Source of the DNA: Acinetobacter sp. TR3
GTDB lineage: Bacteria; Pseudomonadota; Gammaproteobacteria; Pseudomonadales; Moraxellaceae
Direction: 5' to 3'
Assembly (NCBI RefSeq): GCF_027105055.1
Contig: NZ_CP114264.1
Coordinates: forward strand, 2,976,001 to 3,040,000
DNA: 64,000 nucleotides
This document shows, piece after piece, positions 56,249-63,974 of the stretch. A program made the position numbers and the translations under genes. The notes below the pieces were generated by a model, which was not told where the DNA came from, made no database searches, and saw only the letters and a program-made list of their open reading frames with translations. Every line of letters begins with the position of its first letter. The first letter of the stretch is position 1.

Positions 56249-56800
56249 TTAATACAGAACATTACGAATAAATTTTAATACGCATGTGCCACGATTAACA
56301 TAACGATAAAGCACATCACTTTTAAAAAGAATCGACTGACCTGCACAAATCACACGAGTTTCATTTTCAAATTCAAGGCTTAATTCACCCTCTAAAACAT
56401 AAATAAGTTCTTGCCAATCCTTTGAATCAGCTTCAGCACAATACACCTCTCCCACTGCAAGTGACCACCGCCATAACTCAGTTTGGGTATGTGTTGGTAC
56501 AGCAGCCAAAAGCCTAGCATGACTATCTTGATCTTTTCCGTGCCAAGCAAGCGTATCCACAATAGCCGATTCACTTAGCTCAGGGGCGCTCACAATACGT
56601 TTAAAATCGACAGCCAGAACAGCAGCAATCGCATCTAATTTAGCTAAACTAATATTCACTTGGCCTGTTTCCAAGGCAGCAATAGTACGCCGACTCACAC
56701 CAGCACGATCCGCTAACTCTTGTTGGCTGAGTTGTGATTGATCTCGGAAATAACGAATATTTTTTCCTACATATTGCAGAACAGTTTCAGCTTGGCTCAT
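56249..56800 (-). CDS. XRE-cupin transcriptional regulator
   Basis: 183 residues: N-terminal Cro/CI helix-turn-helix (LSQQELADRAGVSRRTIAALETGQVNISLAKLDAIA, about 23-58) and a C-terminal cupin_2 domain (EDSKDWQELIYVLEGELSLEFENETRVICAGQSILF near 125-165) expected to sense a small ligand. Divergent from an EamA exporter. Two identical palindromes lie between them, one inside its own probable promoter, so autoregulation and control of the exporter are likely. Confidence 0.9.
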   Translation of the reverse strand: MSQAETVLQYVGKNIRYFRDQSQLSQQELADRAGVSRRTIAALETGQVNISLAKLDAIAAVLAVDFKRIVSAPELSESAIVDTLAWHGKDQDSHARLLAAVPTHTQTELWRWSLAVGEVYCAEADSKDWQELIYVLEGELSLEFENETRVICAGQSILFKSDVLYRYVNRGTCVLKFIRNVLY

Positions 56801-56826
56801 TTACATCAGCAATTAAATTAACTATA

Positions 56827-56842
56827 GTGCAATATATTGCAC
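56827..56842. promoter_or_regulatory. operator 1, palindrome GTGCAATATATTGCAC
   Basis: Perfect 16-bp palindrome lying in the spacer of the leftward promoter, directly upstream of TATAGT (minus strand) for the XRE-cupin gene. Identical to operator 2, 39 bp away centre to centre. Confidence 0.75.
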
Positions 56843-56865
56843 AAAACGCTCAAATAATACAATAT

Positions 56866-56881
56866 GTGCAATATATTGCAC
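56866..56881. promoter_or_regulatory. operator 2, palindrome GTGCAATATATTGCAC
   Basis: Second identical copy. It overlaps the zone just after a TACAAT -10-like hexamer (56858-56863) for the rightward exporter, where a bound repressor would block initiation. Confidence 0.75.
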
Positions 56882-56902
56882 TACCATATTAGGTTTGTTG
56901 TT

Positions 56903-57793
56903 GTGACAACTTTATCTCAATCTCCCAAAGCAGCTCAATTTGCACTTATTTTCATTACCATGATTTGGGGTGGAACTTTTCTAGCGGTGCAATACGTCTT
57001 GAATTTTAGTAGTCCCATGTTTTTTGTGGGCTGTCGTTTTGCTGTTGCAGCTTTAGCCATCTTGCTCATTTCAATCAAATCAATGCGTGGATTAACTTTA
57101 AAAGAAATACTTGCAGGAACGGCAATTGGTATCGTGATTGCGATTGGTTATGGCACCCAAACCATTGCATTACAAACGATTTTAAGTAGTGAATCTGCTT
57201 TTTTAACCGCACTGTATGTGCCTCTTGTCCCAATTTTAATGTGGGTTATTTTCCAAAAAAGACCTTCTCTGATGACATGGTTAGGAACTGCACTCGCTTT
57301 TACTGGATTAGTGCTTTTAACTGGAAATGGCATCTCCAATATCAGTTTAAGCTATGGACAAACACTGACCTTAATTTGTGCCTTTGTGATTGCGCTAGAA
57401 ATTATTTTGATTGGTTATTTCGCAGGAAAAGTTAATTTAAGACGAGTCACAGTTATTCAATTGGCTGTTGCATCATTCTTATCATTTGCCAGTATGCCAT
57501 TGGTTGGCGAACATAATATTCCTAGTTTTTCATGGCAATTAAGCATTCTAGTGATTAGTTTGGGTTTAGCCAGTGCACTGATTCAATTTGTAATGAATTG
57601 GGCGCAACGAATGGTCGATCCAACCCGTGCTGCAATTATTTATGCAGGTGAGCCTGTTTGGGCAGGTGTGTTTGGAAGAATCGCAGGCGAGCGATTGCCA
57701 TTATTGGCTTTATTCGGTGGGTGTTTAGTGGTGCTTGGTGTTTTAGTCAGTGAATTAAAATTCAAAATATTAGAAAAGAAAAAAGAGAGCTGA
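56903..57793 (+). CDS. EamA/DMT-family transporter
   Basis: About 296 residues with ten membrane helices and two EamA repeats (FITMIWGGTFLAVQYVL near 20-36; the second repeat ends with WAQRMVDPTRAAIIYAGEPVWAGVFG near 240). DMT exporters move metabolites or drugs out of the cell; substrate unknown. The GTG at 56903 (AGG 9 nt upstream) is chosen because the earlier ATG lies within operator 2. Likely controlled by the divergent XRE-cupin regulator. Confidence 0.88.
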   Translation: MTTLSQSPKAAQFALIFITMIWGGTFLAVQYVLNFSSPMFFVGCRFAVAALAILLISIKSMRGLTLKEILAGTAIGIVIAIGYGTQTIALQTILSSESAFLTALYVPLVPILMWVIFQKRPSLMTWLGTALAFTGLVLLTGNGISNISLSYGQTLTLICAFVIALEIILIGYFAGKVNLRRVTVIQLAVASFLSFASMPLVGEHNIPSFSWQLSILVISLGLASALIQFVMNWAQRMVDPTRAAIIYAGEPVWAGVFGRIAGERLPLLALFGGCLVVLGVLVSELKFKILEKKKES

Positions 57794-57807
57794 ATAGCTC
57801 TCTTTTT
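57781..57807. terminator. terminator between the EamA gene and the convergent monooxygenase-like gene
   Basis: 11-bp stem AAAAGAGAGCT-GAAT-AGCTCTCTTTT with T-run; it overlaps the EamA stop codon. Confidence 0.82.
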
Positions 57808-57808
57808 A

Positions 57809-58123
57809 TCACCTAGGGTGCTTTCTTTTTAATAATATATGCGGTTGATAATATTCTACTACAGGCATTGGATCATAAAATGGATGTAATAATGCTTTCC
57901 ACTGCTGATATTCAGGAGATTTCCTAAAACCTTCAGTATGATTTTCAATATGATCCCAAAAGACCATCAAAATATAGCGATGCTGGTCTTCGACATGTTT
58001 AATGAGCTGTACAGCATTCAAACCTTCCATTGGATAAATAATCTCTTTCGCAGTTTGAAAGGCTAATTCGAAATCTTCACTTTGATTTGGTTTAATATTC
58101 AAATGTACATGTTCAATAATCAT
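57809..58123 (-). CDS. antibiotic-biosynthesis-monooxygenase-type (ABM) domain protein
   Basis: 104 residues forming a single ferredoxin-like ABM domain: N-terminal strand IIEHVHLNIKPNQSEDFELAF, central YILMVFWDHIENHTEGFRKSPEYQQWKALLHPFYDPMPVVEYY. Such small proteins are often dimeric and of unknown or haem/quinol-related function. 12 nt downstream of the DUF4870-like gene, so possibly co-transcribed. Confidence 0.85.
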   Translation of the reverse strand: MIIEHVHLNIKPNQSEDFELAFQTAKEIIYPMEGLNAVQLIKHVEDQHRYILMVFWDHIENHTEGFRKSPEYQQWKALLHPFYDPMPVVEYYQPHILLKRKHPR

Positions 58124-58135
58124 GGTTGATCCAAT

Positions 58136-58528
58136 TTATTGATACATTGGCTTATTATCATTTAATGCAATTAAACCTCGAATTGCTCGATATACAATCC
58201 ACACCCATGCAGCAAAAATCACTAACCCACAAAATATAGTACTTGAGAGTGCGACACCTGCAAAAGCATTGGCATTATCGCCTGTAAAAAACAGAAAGAA
58301 AAATGGGATAAATGCAATGATATTCCAAGCCAAATACCACCAAAAAGTCCGAATCTGCCAAGTAAAATGGCTTTCAAAAATCGAACCTTGTACATCACTA
58401 CGTTTTACATAGTTAATAATCAAAGCAATAATCGCCAATAAACCACCACTAAAAATCGCAATGATATAAAGTACATACAGTACCAAAGTCAAAGTACGAT
58501 TTGGATCTTGATCAACGGAATAATTCAT
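58136..58528 (-). CDS. DUF4870-like small membrane protein
   Basis: 130 residues with three hydrophobic segments. The pattern VLYIIAIFSGGLLAIIALIINYVKR...ESHFTWQIRTFWW...VYRAIRGLIALNDNKPM is that of a widespread bacterial membrane family of unknown function. Preceded by GGAGA before the ATG. Confidence 0.83.
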   Translation of the reverse strand: MNYSVDQDPNRTLTLVLYVLYIIAIFSGGLLAIIALIINYVKRSDVQGSIFESHFTWQIRTFWWYLAWNIIAFIPFFFLFFTGDNANAFAGVALSSTIFCGLVIFAAWVWIVYRAIRGLIALNDNKPMYQ

Positions 58529-58559
58529 TTTTATTTATCTCCAAAAACTCCCCTCCCAA

Positions 58560-59177
58560 TCAATAGAACACATTGAGTGGAGAAATTAACCAACATATCA
58601 ACAATATATGAAAGACTATGGTACAGAAATAAATCTTACGAAACGGTTGTTTGTGTGTTTTATGTCTCAGTTTTTGTTGAGCAAGCCATCCTCCACACCA
58701 ACCACCCAAAGAATCCACGATATGCAAAGTCTGCTCTGGAATACGTCGATTCCCCAATTGTGCTGCTTCTTTGTCTTGCGCATACAACCAATAACTAACG
58801 ACATTCATCAAGCTAACAAACAGCAAAGTATACGGCGGCAATAACTTGCTAAAGCTCGCAATCAGCATAAATACAATATAAATCACAATACCAATCTGCA
58901 TCACTGACCAACGCTTGGCAGATGTCGGCTGAGCAGGTTTACTGTGATGTTCAATTACTTGTGATGCTTTTAAATAAGTTGCTTGCTGAGCGCGATAACG
59001 ACCGCGCTCATCCAAAATGACCACATATTCCAAGGCACACCCCACAATTGGGCGCGGCCCTGTGCGAGCAAAGTCTTTGATATGGATAAAGACACGATCT
59101 TTATGTGCATCATTCGGTTGAATAAAGCCATAGCCTTTATCATCGAACCATTCAACTAAACGCCCTTGATCTCGCAT
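58560..59177 (-). CDS. cold-shock domain plus DUF1294 membrane protein
   Basis: 205 residues. The N terminus is a cold-shock/OB-fold domain (GRLVEWFDDKGYGFIQPN...RVFIHIKDF, residues 5-33), here with RNP1-like KGYGFI. The C-terminal half is DUF1294 with three to four membrane helices and the characteristic DKEAAQLGNRRIPEQTLHIVDSLGGWCG segment. Nucleic-acid binding at the membrane is inferred from the fusion. It starts 4 nt after thrB ends, so they probably share a transcript. Confidence 0.88.
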   Translation of the reverse strand: MRDQGRLVEWFDDKGYGFIQPNDAHKDRVFIHIKDFARTGPRPIVGCALEYVVILDERGRYRAQQATYLKASQVIEHHSKPAQPTSAKRWSVMQIGIVIYIVFMLIASFSKLLPPYTLLFVSLMNVVSYWLYAQDKEAAQLGNRRIPEQTLHIVDSLGGWCGGWLAQQKLRHKTHKQPFRKIYFCTIVFHILLICWLISPLNVFY

Positions 59178-59181
59178 ATTC

Positions 59182-60138
59182 CTACCCTAAACCTAAAACT
59201 TGTTGTAAACGGTTTTGTAACATCATGCGCATTTCCATAGGGTCTTTTTGTGAAATATCTTCACCTGTGCGCCCTTCTGCTGCATTTTTCTGTGCGACCT
59301 GTAAACGCATACTCCAAAAACGACAAGCAGCCATCGCTAGGAAAATATCCAGACAAGCCAATTCATCTTGTGTCAGTGGACGAATGCTTTGATAAGCACC
59401 TAAGAATGCCTCAGCTTTTTCTATATCCAAATGGGCTTGCGGATAAGCTGTACAGAAGTCATTGATACTAATCGCAATATCAAACAGCCACTCATCTTGA
59501 TTGAGTTCATAAAAATCAAGAATGCCTTGTAATTGTTCACCCTCAAATAAGGTATTATCCCGAAATAAATCAGAATGAATAAAGCCTGTTGGTCGGTTTG
59601 GATATGCTTGCGTAATCACTGTAAATAAGTGAAAGACCTGATTTAAAAGTTCTTGATCTGCTTGAATCAATTGAGGACGTAATTGGTTTGCTACTTCAGA
59701 CCAATATTGATGATTGCGATTAAAATCACGTTCCAAAGGAAAGTCCTGCAAAGCCAAATGCAATTTTGCCTGCGCTTGAGCAATCGCCTGTATTTGTTTA
59801 ATACTGGCTTCTTCAGGATGTTCCCCCATCAAACGAGGTGCAATCTGGGCAGGTTTATCTGCAATGCTATGAATTGCCTGCCCATTGTATTTTAAGGGCA
59901 CCGCCACAGGTACGCCTGCCTTACCCAAACAATCCAGTACAGGTACCAGTTCACCTGCCCCCTCAGCATCTAATTCTTCAAAAACCGTTAAAACATAGTG
60001 TTTCTGTGATTGATCCACCAAAAAATAATTGGTGTTTTGAATACCGCCTTGGATTGGAATCAGGCCAATTACCGCTAAACCATAAGGCTCAGCGAATGCT
60101 TGAACTTCTTCTAAACTCAACGGGGTATAAACCGACAT
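59182..60138 (-). CDS. thrB: homoserine kinase, type II (APH-fold)
   Basis: Phosphorylates homoserine in threonine synthesis. 318 residues of the aminoglycoside-phosphotransferase-like fold, as in Pseudomonas ThrB rather than the GHMP enzyme of E. coli. The N terminus SVYTPLSLEEVQAFAEPYGL is characteristic; the Brenner-type motif HSDLFRDNTLFEG near 195 and ILDFYE near 215 hold the catalytic and metal Asp residues. The ATG at 60138 is preferred to an upstream start. Other APH-like kinases are possible but less likely. Confidence 0.88.
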   Translation of the reverse strand: MSVYTPLSLEEVQAFAEPYGLAVIGLIPIQGGIQNTNYFLVDQSQKHYVLTVFEELDAEGAGELVPVLDCLGKAGVPVAVPLKYNGQAIHSIADKPAQIAPRLMGEHPEEASIKQIQAIAQAQAKLHLALQDFPLERDFNRNHQYWSEVANQLRPQLIQADQELLNQVFHLFTVITQAYPNRPTGFIHSDLFRDNTLFEGEQLQGILDFYELNQDEWLFDIAISINDFCTAYPQAHLDIEKAEAFLGAYQSIRPLTQDELACLDIFLAMAACRFWSMRLQVAQKNAAEGRTGEDISQKDPMEMRMMLQNRLQQVLGLG

Positions 60139-60239
60139 GGAAAACCTGCAAAAAATAGCTGTGAAGTTTGATAGAATACCTGTTCCCTCCATGAAGGTGT
60201 AGCACCCCTTTCTTTATTGGCGATTTTTTGGAAAATTTT

Positions 60240-60998
60240 ATGCTCGCAAAACGTATTATCCCTTGCTTAGATGTTGATAATGGTCGAGTCGTCAAAGGCG
60301 TTCAATTCCTTGATATTCGTGACGCAGGTGACCCTGTCGAAGTCGCACGTCGCTATAACGAACAAGGCGCCGATGAAATTACCTTTTTAGATATTACTGC
60401 TACCCATCATGGACGTGATACGACTTACCGCACGGTAGAACGTATGGCAGAAAGCGTATTTGTACCGTTAACTGTAGGTGGTGGTGTCCGTAAAGTTGAA
60501 GATATTCGTTTATTACTAAATGCAGGTGCAGACAAAGTCAGTATCAACTCAGCAGCAGTATTTACGCCTGAGTTTGTTCAAGAAGCTTCGCAACGTTTTG
60601 GCGCACAATGTATTGTGGTCGCAATTGATGCAAAAAAAACTGGCGAAAACAAGTGGGAAATTTTCACTCACGGTGGTCGTAAGCCGACAGGAATTGATGC
60701 GATTGAATGGGCTGTGAAAATGGCTGACTTCGGTGCAGGTGAGTTGCTGATTACCAGTATGGATGCCGATGGAACTAAAGCAGGTTATGACATTGCCTTG
60801 ATGCGTCAGATCAATGATCGTGTCAATATTCCGACCATTGCATCAGGTGGCGTGGGCAATTTACAACATTTGGCTGACGGGATTTTGAAAGGTGGCGCAG
60901 ATGCGGTACTGGCTGCCTCTATTTTCCATTTTGGTCAACATACCATTCCCGAGGCTAAACAATATTTGGCTGAGCAAGGGATTGAAATGCGTCTTTAA
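60240..60998 (+). CDS. hisF: imidazole glycerol phosphate synthase, cyclase subunit
   Basis: Uses HisH-derived ammonia to convert PRFAR to imidazole glycerol phosphate and AICAR. 252 residues, (beta/alpha)8 barrel: catalytic Asp in [14 protein letters not shown], phosphate sites VGGGVRK and SGGVGN, and the second Asp in [12 protein letters not shown] near 130. ATG at 60240 begins LAKRIIPC. The C-terminal codons ([14 protein letters not shown]) recur in degraded form about 60 nt downstream. Confidence 0.96.
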   Translation: MLAKRIIPCLDVDNGRVVKGVQFLDIRDAGDPVEVARRYNEQGADEITFLDITATHHGRDTTYRTVERMAESVFVPLTVGGGVRKVEDIRLLLNAGADKVSINSAAVFTPEFVQEASQRFGAQCIVVAIDAKKTGENKWEIFTHGGRKPTGIDAIEWAVKMADFGAGELLITSMDADGTKAGYDIALMRQINDRVNIPTIASGGVGNLQHLADGILKGGADAVLAASIFHFGQHTIPEAKQYLAEQGIEMRL

Positions 60999-61021
60999 AC
61001 GCGAGTATTACTCAAAAAACC

Positions 61022-61055
61022 AACCTCTCAAAATCATCGTTTGAGAGGTTTTTTT
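61022..61055 (+). terminator. terminator after hisF
   Basis: 11-bp stem AACCTCTCAAA...TTTGAGAGGTT with a 7-nt loop and T-run. Confidence 0.88.
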
Positions 61056-61062
61056 ATTCACT

Positions 61063-61130
61063 CAACATTTCATCAGACAAAAAAATACCTTGCGGAGCAA
61101 GGCATGGAAACTGCGTTTATACAACGCTAG
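61063..61130 (+). pseudogene. degenerate duplicate of the hisF 3' end
   Basis: From CAACAT at 61063 the sequence follows the last codons of hisF (60936-61002) with a four-base gap and a one-base insertion. One frame reads KKYLAEQGMETAFIQR-stop, against [13 protein letters not shown] in the real gene; AGCAAGG and GAAA...TGCGT are shared blocks. It lies just behind the hisF terminator, has no start and cannot be functional. Confidence 0.75.
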
Positions 61131-61213
61131 AGGGTAACTGTGAATTTTGTCATTTTGGCAAATTCTATGCATTTCAAATGCTTGAATTAAAATAGCCATA
61201 AACTGGACAAAAA

Positions 61214-61285
61214 TATTGACATTAAAAACAGATTTTATTGACAATTCACGACATGAACAACTGAAATATTGTCGTGATTCGTCAA
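61214..61285. promoter_or_regulatory. inverted pair of the 16-bp AraC-type motif
   Basis: TTGACAATTCACGACA (61238-61253) and, on the minus strand, TTGACGAATCACGACA (61270-61285) form a dyad with a 16-nt gap. A preceding TATTGAC (61214) is 22 bp from the TATTGAC at 61236, the same spacing as at 62025/62047. The region lies beyond the hydroxylase stop codon, where no gene start is present. Confidence 0.6.
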
Positions 61286-61322
61286 AATCTTGGTGCTTTA
61301 TTGTCACACTTCGCATTTTCCA

Positions 61323-61967
61323 CTAAGCAACTGATTCTTGTTGCTCCACATCGGCTACAGGTGACGTCACTAACTTTGGTTTTTGCTCGACCCATTTCGC
61401 GGGAAAAAACGACTCGATCGCTTGGGTCAATGCTTTTGAAAGTGGCGCAGGTAACGGTAGACCGAGTGGATTGGCTTCTTTTAAATCAGCAGATGAAACC
61501 ACGCGTGTGCCCATGACATAATCAAACCATGGTCGCGTTACACACCAGTTCGCATCTTGATTCGAATTCATATGATGATCGTAATGCCAAGGAATAGTAC
61601 GCTTTGCCCAATCAGGTTCAAGATGCGCACGGCGATGTACATAATAATAATTGCCTGCACTATAAACTGCTGCCAACGACATCCCTTTTGAAAAAGGATA
61701 AAACGCCACACTGGCAACACCTGCCACAACAGCAAGTGACATTAATTCATTACGTGTACGCCAGCTGTCCAAACCTTCAACATAACAATCATCAGAAAAC
61801 TCTTGCTTACGAACTTCACGATGATGTGCCCAATGCGATTCCATACTTTTTGGTACAGGACTGTAACGTGGCTGACCCGGACGATGTACACCGTGCAAAA
61901 TATACTTATGAGCAAACCATTCAAATGCATTTGCAACGGCCAAACCTGCAATAAAACCCTTAATCAT
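61323..61967 (-). CDS. fatty acid hydroxylase / sterol desaturase superfamily membrane protein
   Basis: 214 residues with three to four hydrophobic segments and a diiron histidine array: HKYILHGVH (about 19-27), HWAHHRE, HRRAH and WHYDHH. These HxxxxH/HxxHH motifs define the hydroxylase superfamily (including beta-carotene hydroxylases); the lipid substrate cannot be read from sequence. The ATG at 61967 with GGAG 6 nt upstream is the start; the frame is open much further but without conserved-looking sequence. Divergent from an AraC regulator that likely controls it. Confidence 0.85.
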   Translation of the reverse strand: MIKGFIAGLAVANAFEWFAHKYILHGVHRPGQPRYSPVPKSMESHWAHHREVRKQEFSDDCYVEGLDSWRTRNELMSLAVVAGVASVAFYPFSKGMSLAAVYSAGNYYYVHRRAHLEPDWAKRTIPWHYDHHMNSNQDANWCVTRPWFDYVMGTRVVSSADLKEANPLGLPLPAPLSKALTQAIESFFPAKWVEQKPKLVTSPVADVEQQESVA

Positions 61968-62024
61968 AGTTTTCTCCAAATGTTTCCTTATTTTTATTAA
62001 AGATATAAATTTTTGTAGGCGAAG

Positions 62025-62064
62025 TATTGACGATACGATATATTTATATTGACAAAACACGACA
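62025..62064. promoter_or_regulatory. AraC-type operator between the hydroxylase and its regulator
   Basis: TTGACAAAACACGACA (62049-62064) matches the two motif copies at 61238 and 61270. A partial TATTGACGATACGAT begins at 62025, 22 bp (two helical turns) before the TATTGAC at 62047, the tandem half-site spacing usual for AraC/XylS proteins. It lies within 20-60 nt of the regulator ATG and 60-100 nt from the hydroxylase start. Confidence 0.65.
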
Positions 62065-62082
62065 GAATAAGGAGTAGACAGG

Positions 62083-63090
62083 ATGTCCCAACTCAAGAAC
62101 TATACAGGCTCTGTTTATGGCGGATTAGGGCATTTATTAAAAGCCTATTGTGAAGCACAACATATTGCTGTTCCTGAACAATTACAACAAGTTCAAAATC
62201 TGGAACGCTTTGATTATGTGATTTGGCGAGACCTACTTGAAGACCTTAATCGTTTAAATCCCAAGACAGGTTTAGGCTTAGAAATTGCAGAGCATGTACA
62301 ACCTAAACATTTAGGAATTATTGCTTACCTCGCACTATCATGTGAAAACTTGGGCGAAGCATTGGCGCGTTATCATGATTTTCATCGCTTAATTTATGAT
62401 GGCAGCCCTCTCGTCGTTGAATTTAACCCACCCTACGCATCAATCCGCTGGGAAGCTCCAGAACCCTATCCAACCCAATTAACAGATGAAATTGCAATTG
62501 CGCTGATGGTGCAATTCCTTAAGTTATTTATGTCAGGTGAAGATATCAATCTACACGAAGTGCATTTTGTGAATACCGCACCGAAAAACATTACGGTTTA
62601 TGAGCAATATTTCCGTTGTAAAGTCCGTTTTGATCAGCCTAAAACTCAGCTACTTCTACCTGTTACCGAAGCCTTTAAGCCACTTCGAACAGGCGATCAC
62701 ACTTTACAGCAATTGTTGCTACAACAAGCTCAAGCTTTATTAGATAAGCTTCCCAATTCCACTCAACTCGATCAACGTCTGCAACATGCCATTTTGACAG
62801 GATTACAGAAAAACCAATATCAAATCGATTTTATTGCCGAAAAATTAGGATTATCGGTAAGACAATTACAACGCCACTTACAACAGCAAAACACCACCTT
62901 TCAGGAACGGGTACAACAAATTCGCTTTATGTTGGCAACTGAATACTTAAAAGATCCGCATCTGAGCCTACAAGAAATTGCCTTGCTACTTTGCTATTCG
63001 GAACAAAGTGCTTTTCAACGTGCATTTAAAATTTGGACCAACCAAACACCACAACAATGGCGAAACAACAACATTACTTACAATTCTTAA
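62083..63090 (+). CDS. AraC-family regulator with Arabinose_bd-type sensor domain
   Basis: 335 residues. The N-terminal 200 residues are of the type found in OruR/ArgR-like AraC regulators that sense amino or fatty acids (LGLEIAEHVQPKHLGIIAYLALSCENLGEALARYHDFHRLI). The C-terminal double helix-turn-helix reads IAEKLGLSVRQLQRHLQQQNTTFQERV...LQEIALLLCYSEQSAFQRAFKIWTNQTPQQWR. ATG with AAGGAG 8 nt upstream. Divergent from the fatty acid hydroxylase; family knowledge plus position suggest a lipid signal. Confidence 0.88.
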   Translation: MSQLKNYTGSVYGGLGHLLKAYCEAQHIAVPEQLQQVQNLERFDYVIWRDLLEDLNRLNPKTGLGLEIAEHVQPKHLGIIAYLALSCENLGEALARYHDFHRLIYDGSPLVVEFNPPYASIRWEAPEPYPTQLTDEIAIALMVQFLKLFMSGEDINLHEVHFVNTAPKNITVYEQYFRCKVRFDQPKTQLLLPVTEAFKPLRTGDHTLQQLLLQQAQALLDKLPNSTQLDQRLQHAILTGLQKNQYQIDFIAEKLGLSVRQLQRHLQQQNTTFQERVQQIRFMLATEYLKDPHLSLQEIALLLCYSEQSAFQRAFKIWTNQTPQQWRNNNITYNS

Positions 63091-63246
63091 TAAAACTAAA
63101 GACACACTAAAGGTTTCAAAACAGATCATTTTTTCCACAACATTTATATAAGAGCTTATGTATCTGTTTGAGTTAATTCACAATTTTTCAAAAGACTTAC
63201 ACATATCCATAATAAATTCTTGGATGCATACTTTTTTATTCTTATA

Positions 63247-63929
63247 ATGAATCGGGTAGTAACAATAAACAAATATTTAGCAGAATTTCTCGGGACTTTT
63301 TAGCTGGTTTTTGGTGGTAGTGCTGTGCTTGCCGCTGCATTTCCAGAACTTGGGATCGGCTTCTTAGCTGTGGCACTTGCTTTTGGTCTAACTGTTTTAA
63401 CGGGTGCTTATGCATTTGGTCATATTTCAGGGGGTCACTTTAACCCTGCTGTCAGTGTAGGCTTATGGGTAGGTGGACGTTTAGAAGCAAAAGATTTAGC
63501 GCCTTATATTATTTCTCAATTGATTGATGGAACAATCGCAGCCTTGGTACTTTACATTATTGTGCAAGGTCAAACAGGCTTTGCAAGTAATGGCTATGGG
63601 GATTTATCACCTAACCATTTTTCTTTAATCTCCGCTTTTTTAATTGCAGCGGTACTGACTGCATTTTTCCTGATTGTGATTTTAGGATCAACAGATCGTT
63701 GTGCGCCTGCTGGTTTCGCACCGATTGCTATCGGTTTAGCATTAACATTGATTCACTTAATTAGTATCCCTGTAACCAATACCTCAGTAAACCCAGCACG
63801 TAGTACAGGTGTTGCCTTTTTGCTGAAACTGCGGCACTGAGCCAATTATGGTTATTCTGGGTTGCACCTATTATTGGGGCAATCATTGGGGCGCTTATTT
63901 ATAAAGTGGTCGGCAACGAGAAAAGCTAA
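63247..63929 (+). pseudogene. aqpZ: aquaporin Z, inactivated
   Basis: Water-channel gene with several lesions. The ATG at 63247 reads NRVVTINKYLAEFLGTF and then TAG (63301-63303) where AqpZ has Trp (GTFWLVFGG). The frame continues with both NPA motifs ([10 protein letters not shown] and SVNPARSTG), then a one-base deletion near 63817-63821 shifts the frame; the end [30 protein letters not shown] is readable only in another frame. The usual CG after FGG is missing, and the conserved Glu before the second repeat appears as Ala. Confidence 0.93.
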
Positions 63930-63944
63930 GCTCACATTCCCATA

Positions 63945-63974
63945 AAAAACAGCCTTTTCAAGAGGCTGTTTTTT
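63945..63974 (+). terminator. terminator after aqpZ
   Basis: 11-bp stem AAAAACAGCCT...AGGCTGTTTTT with a loop of about eight bases and T-run. Confidence 0.82.
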
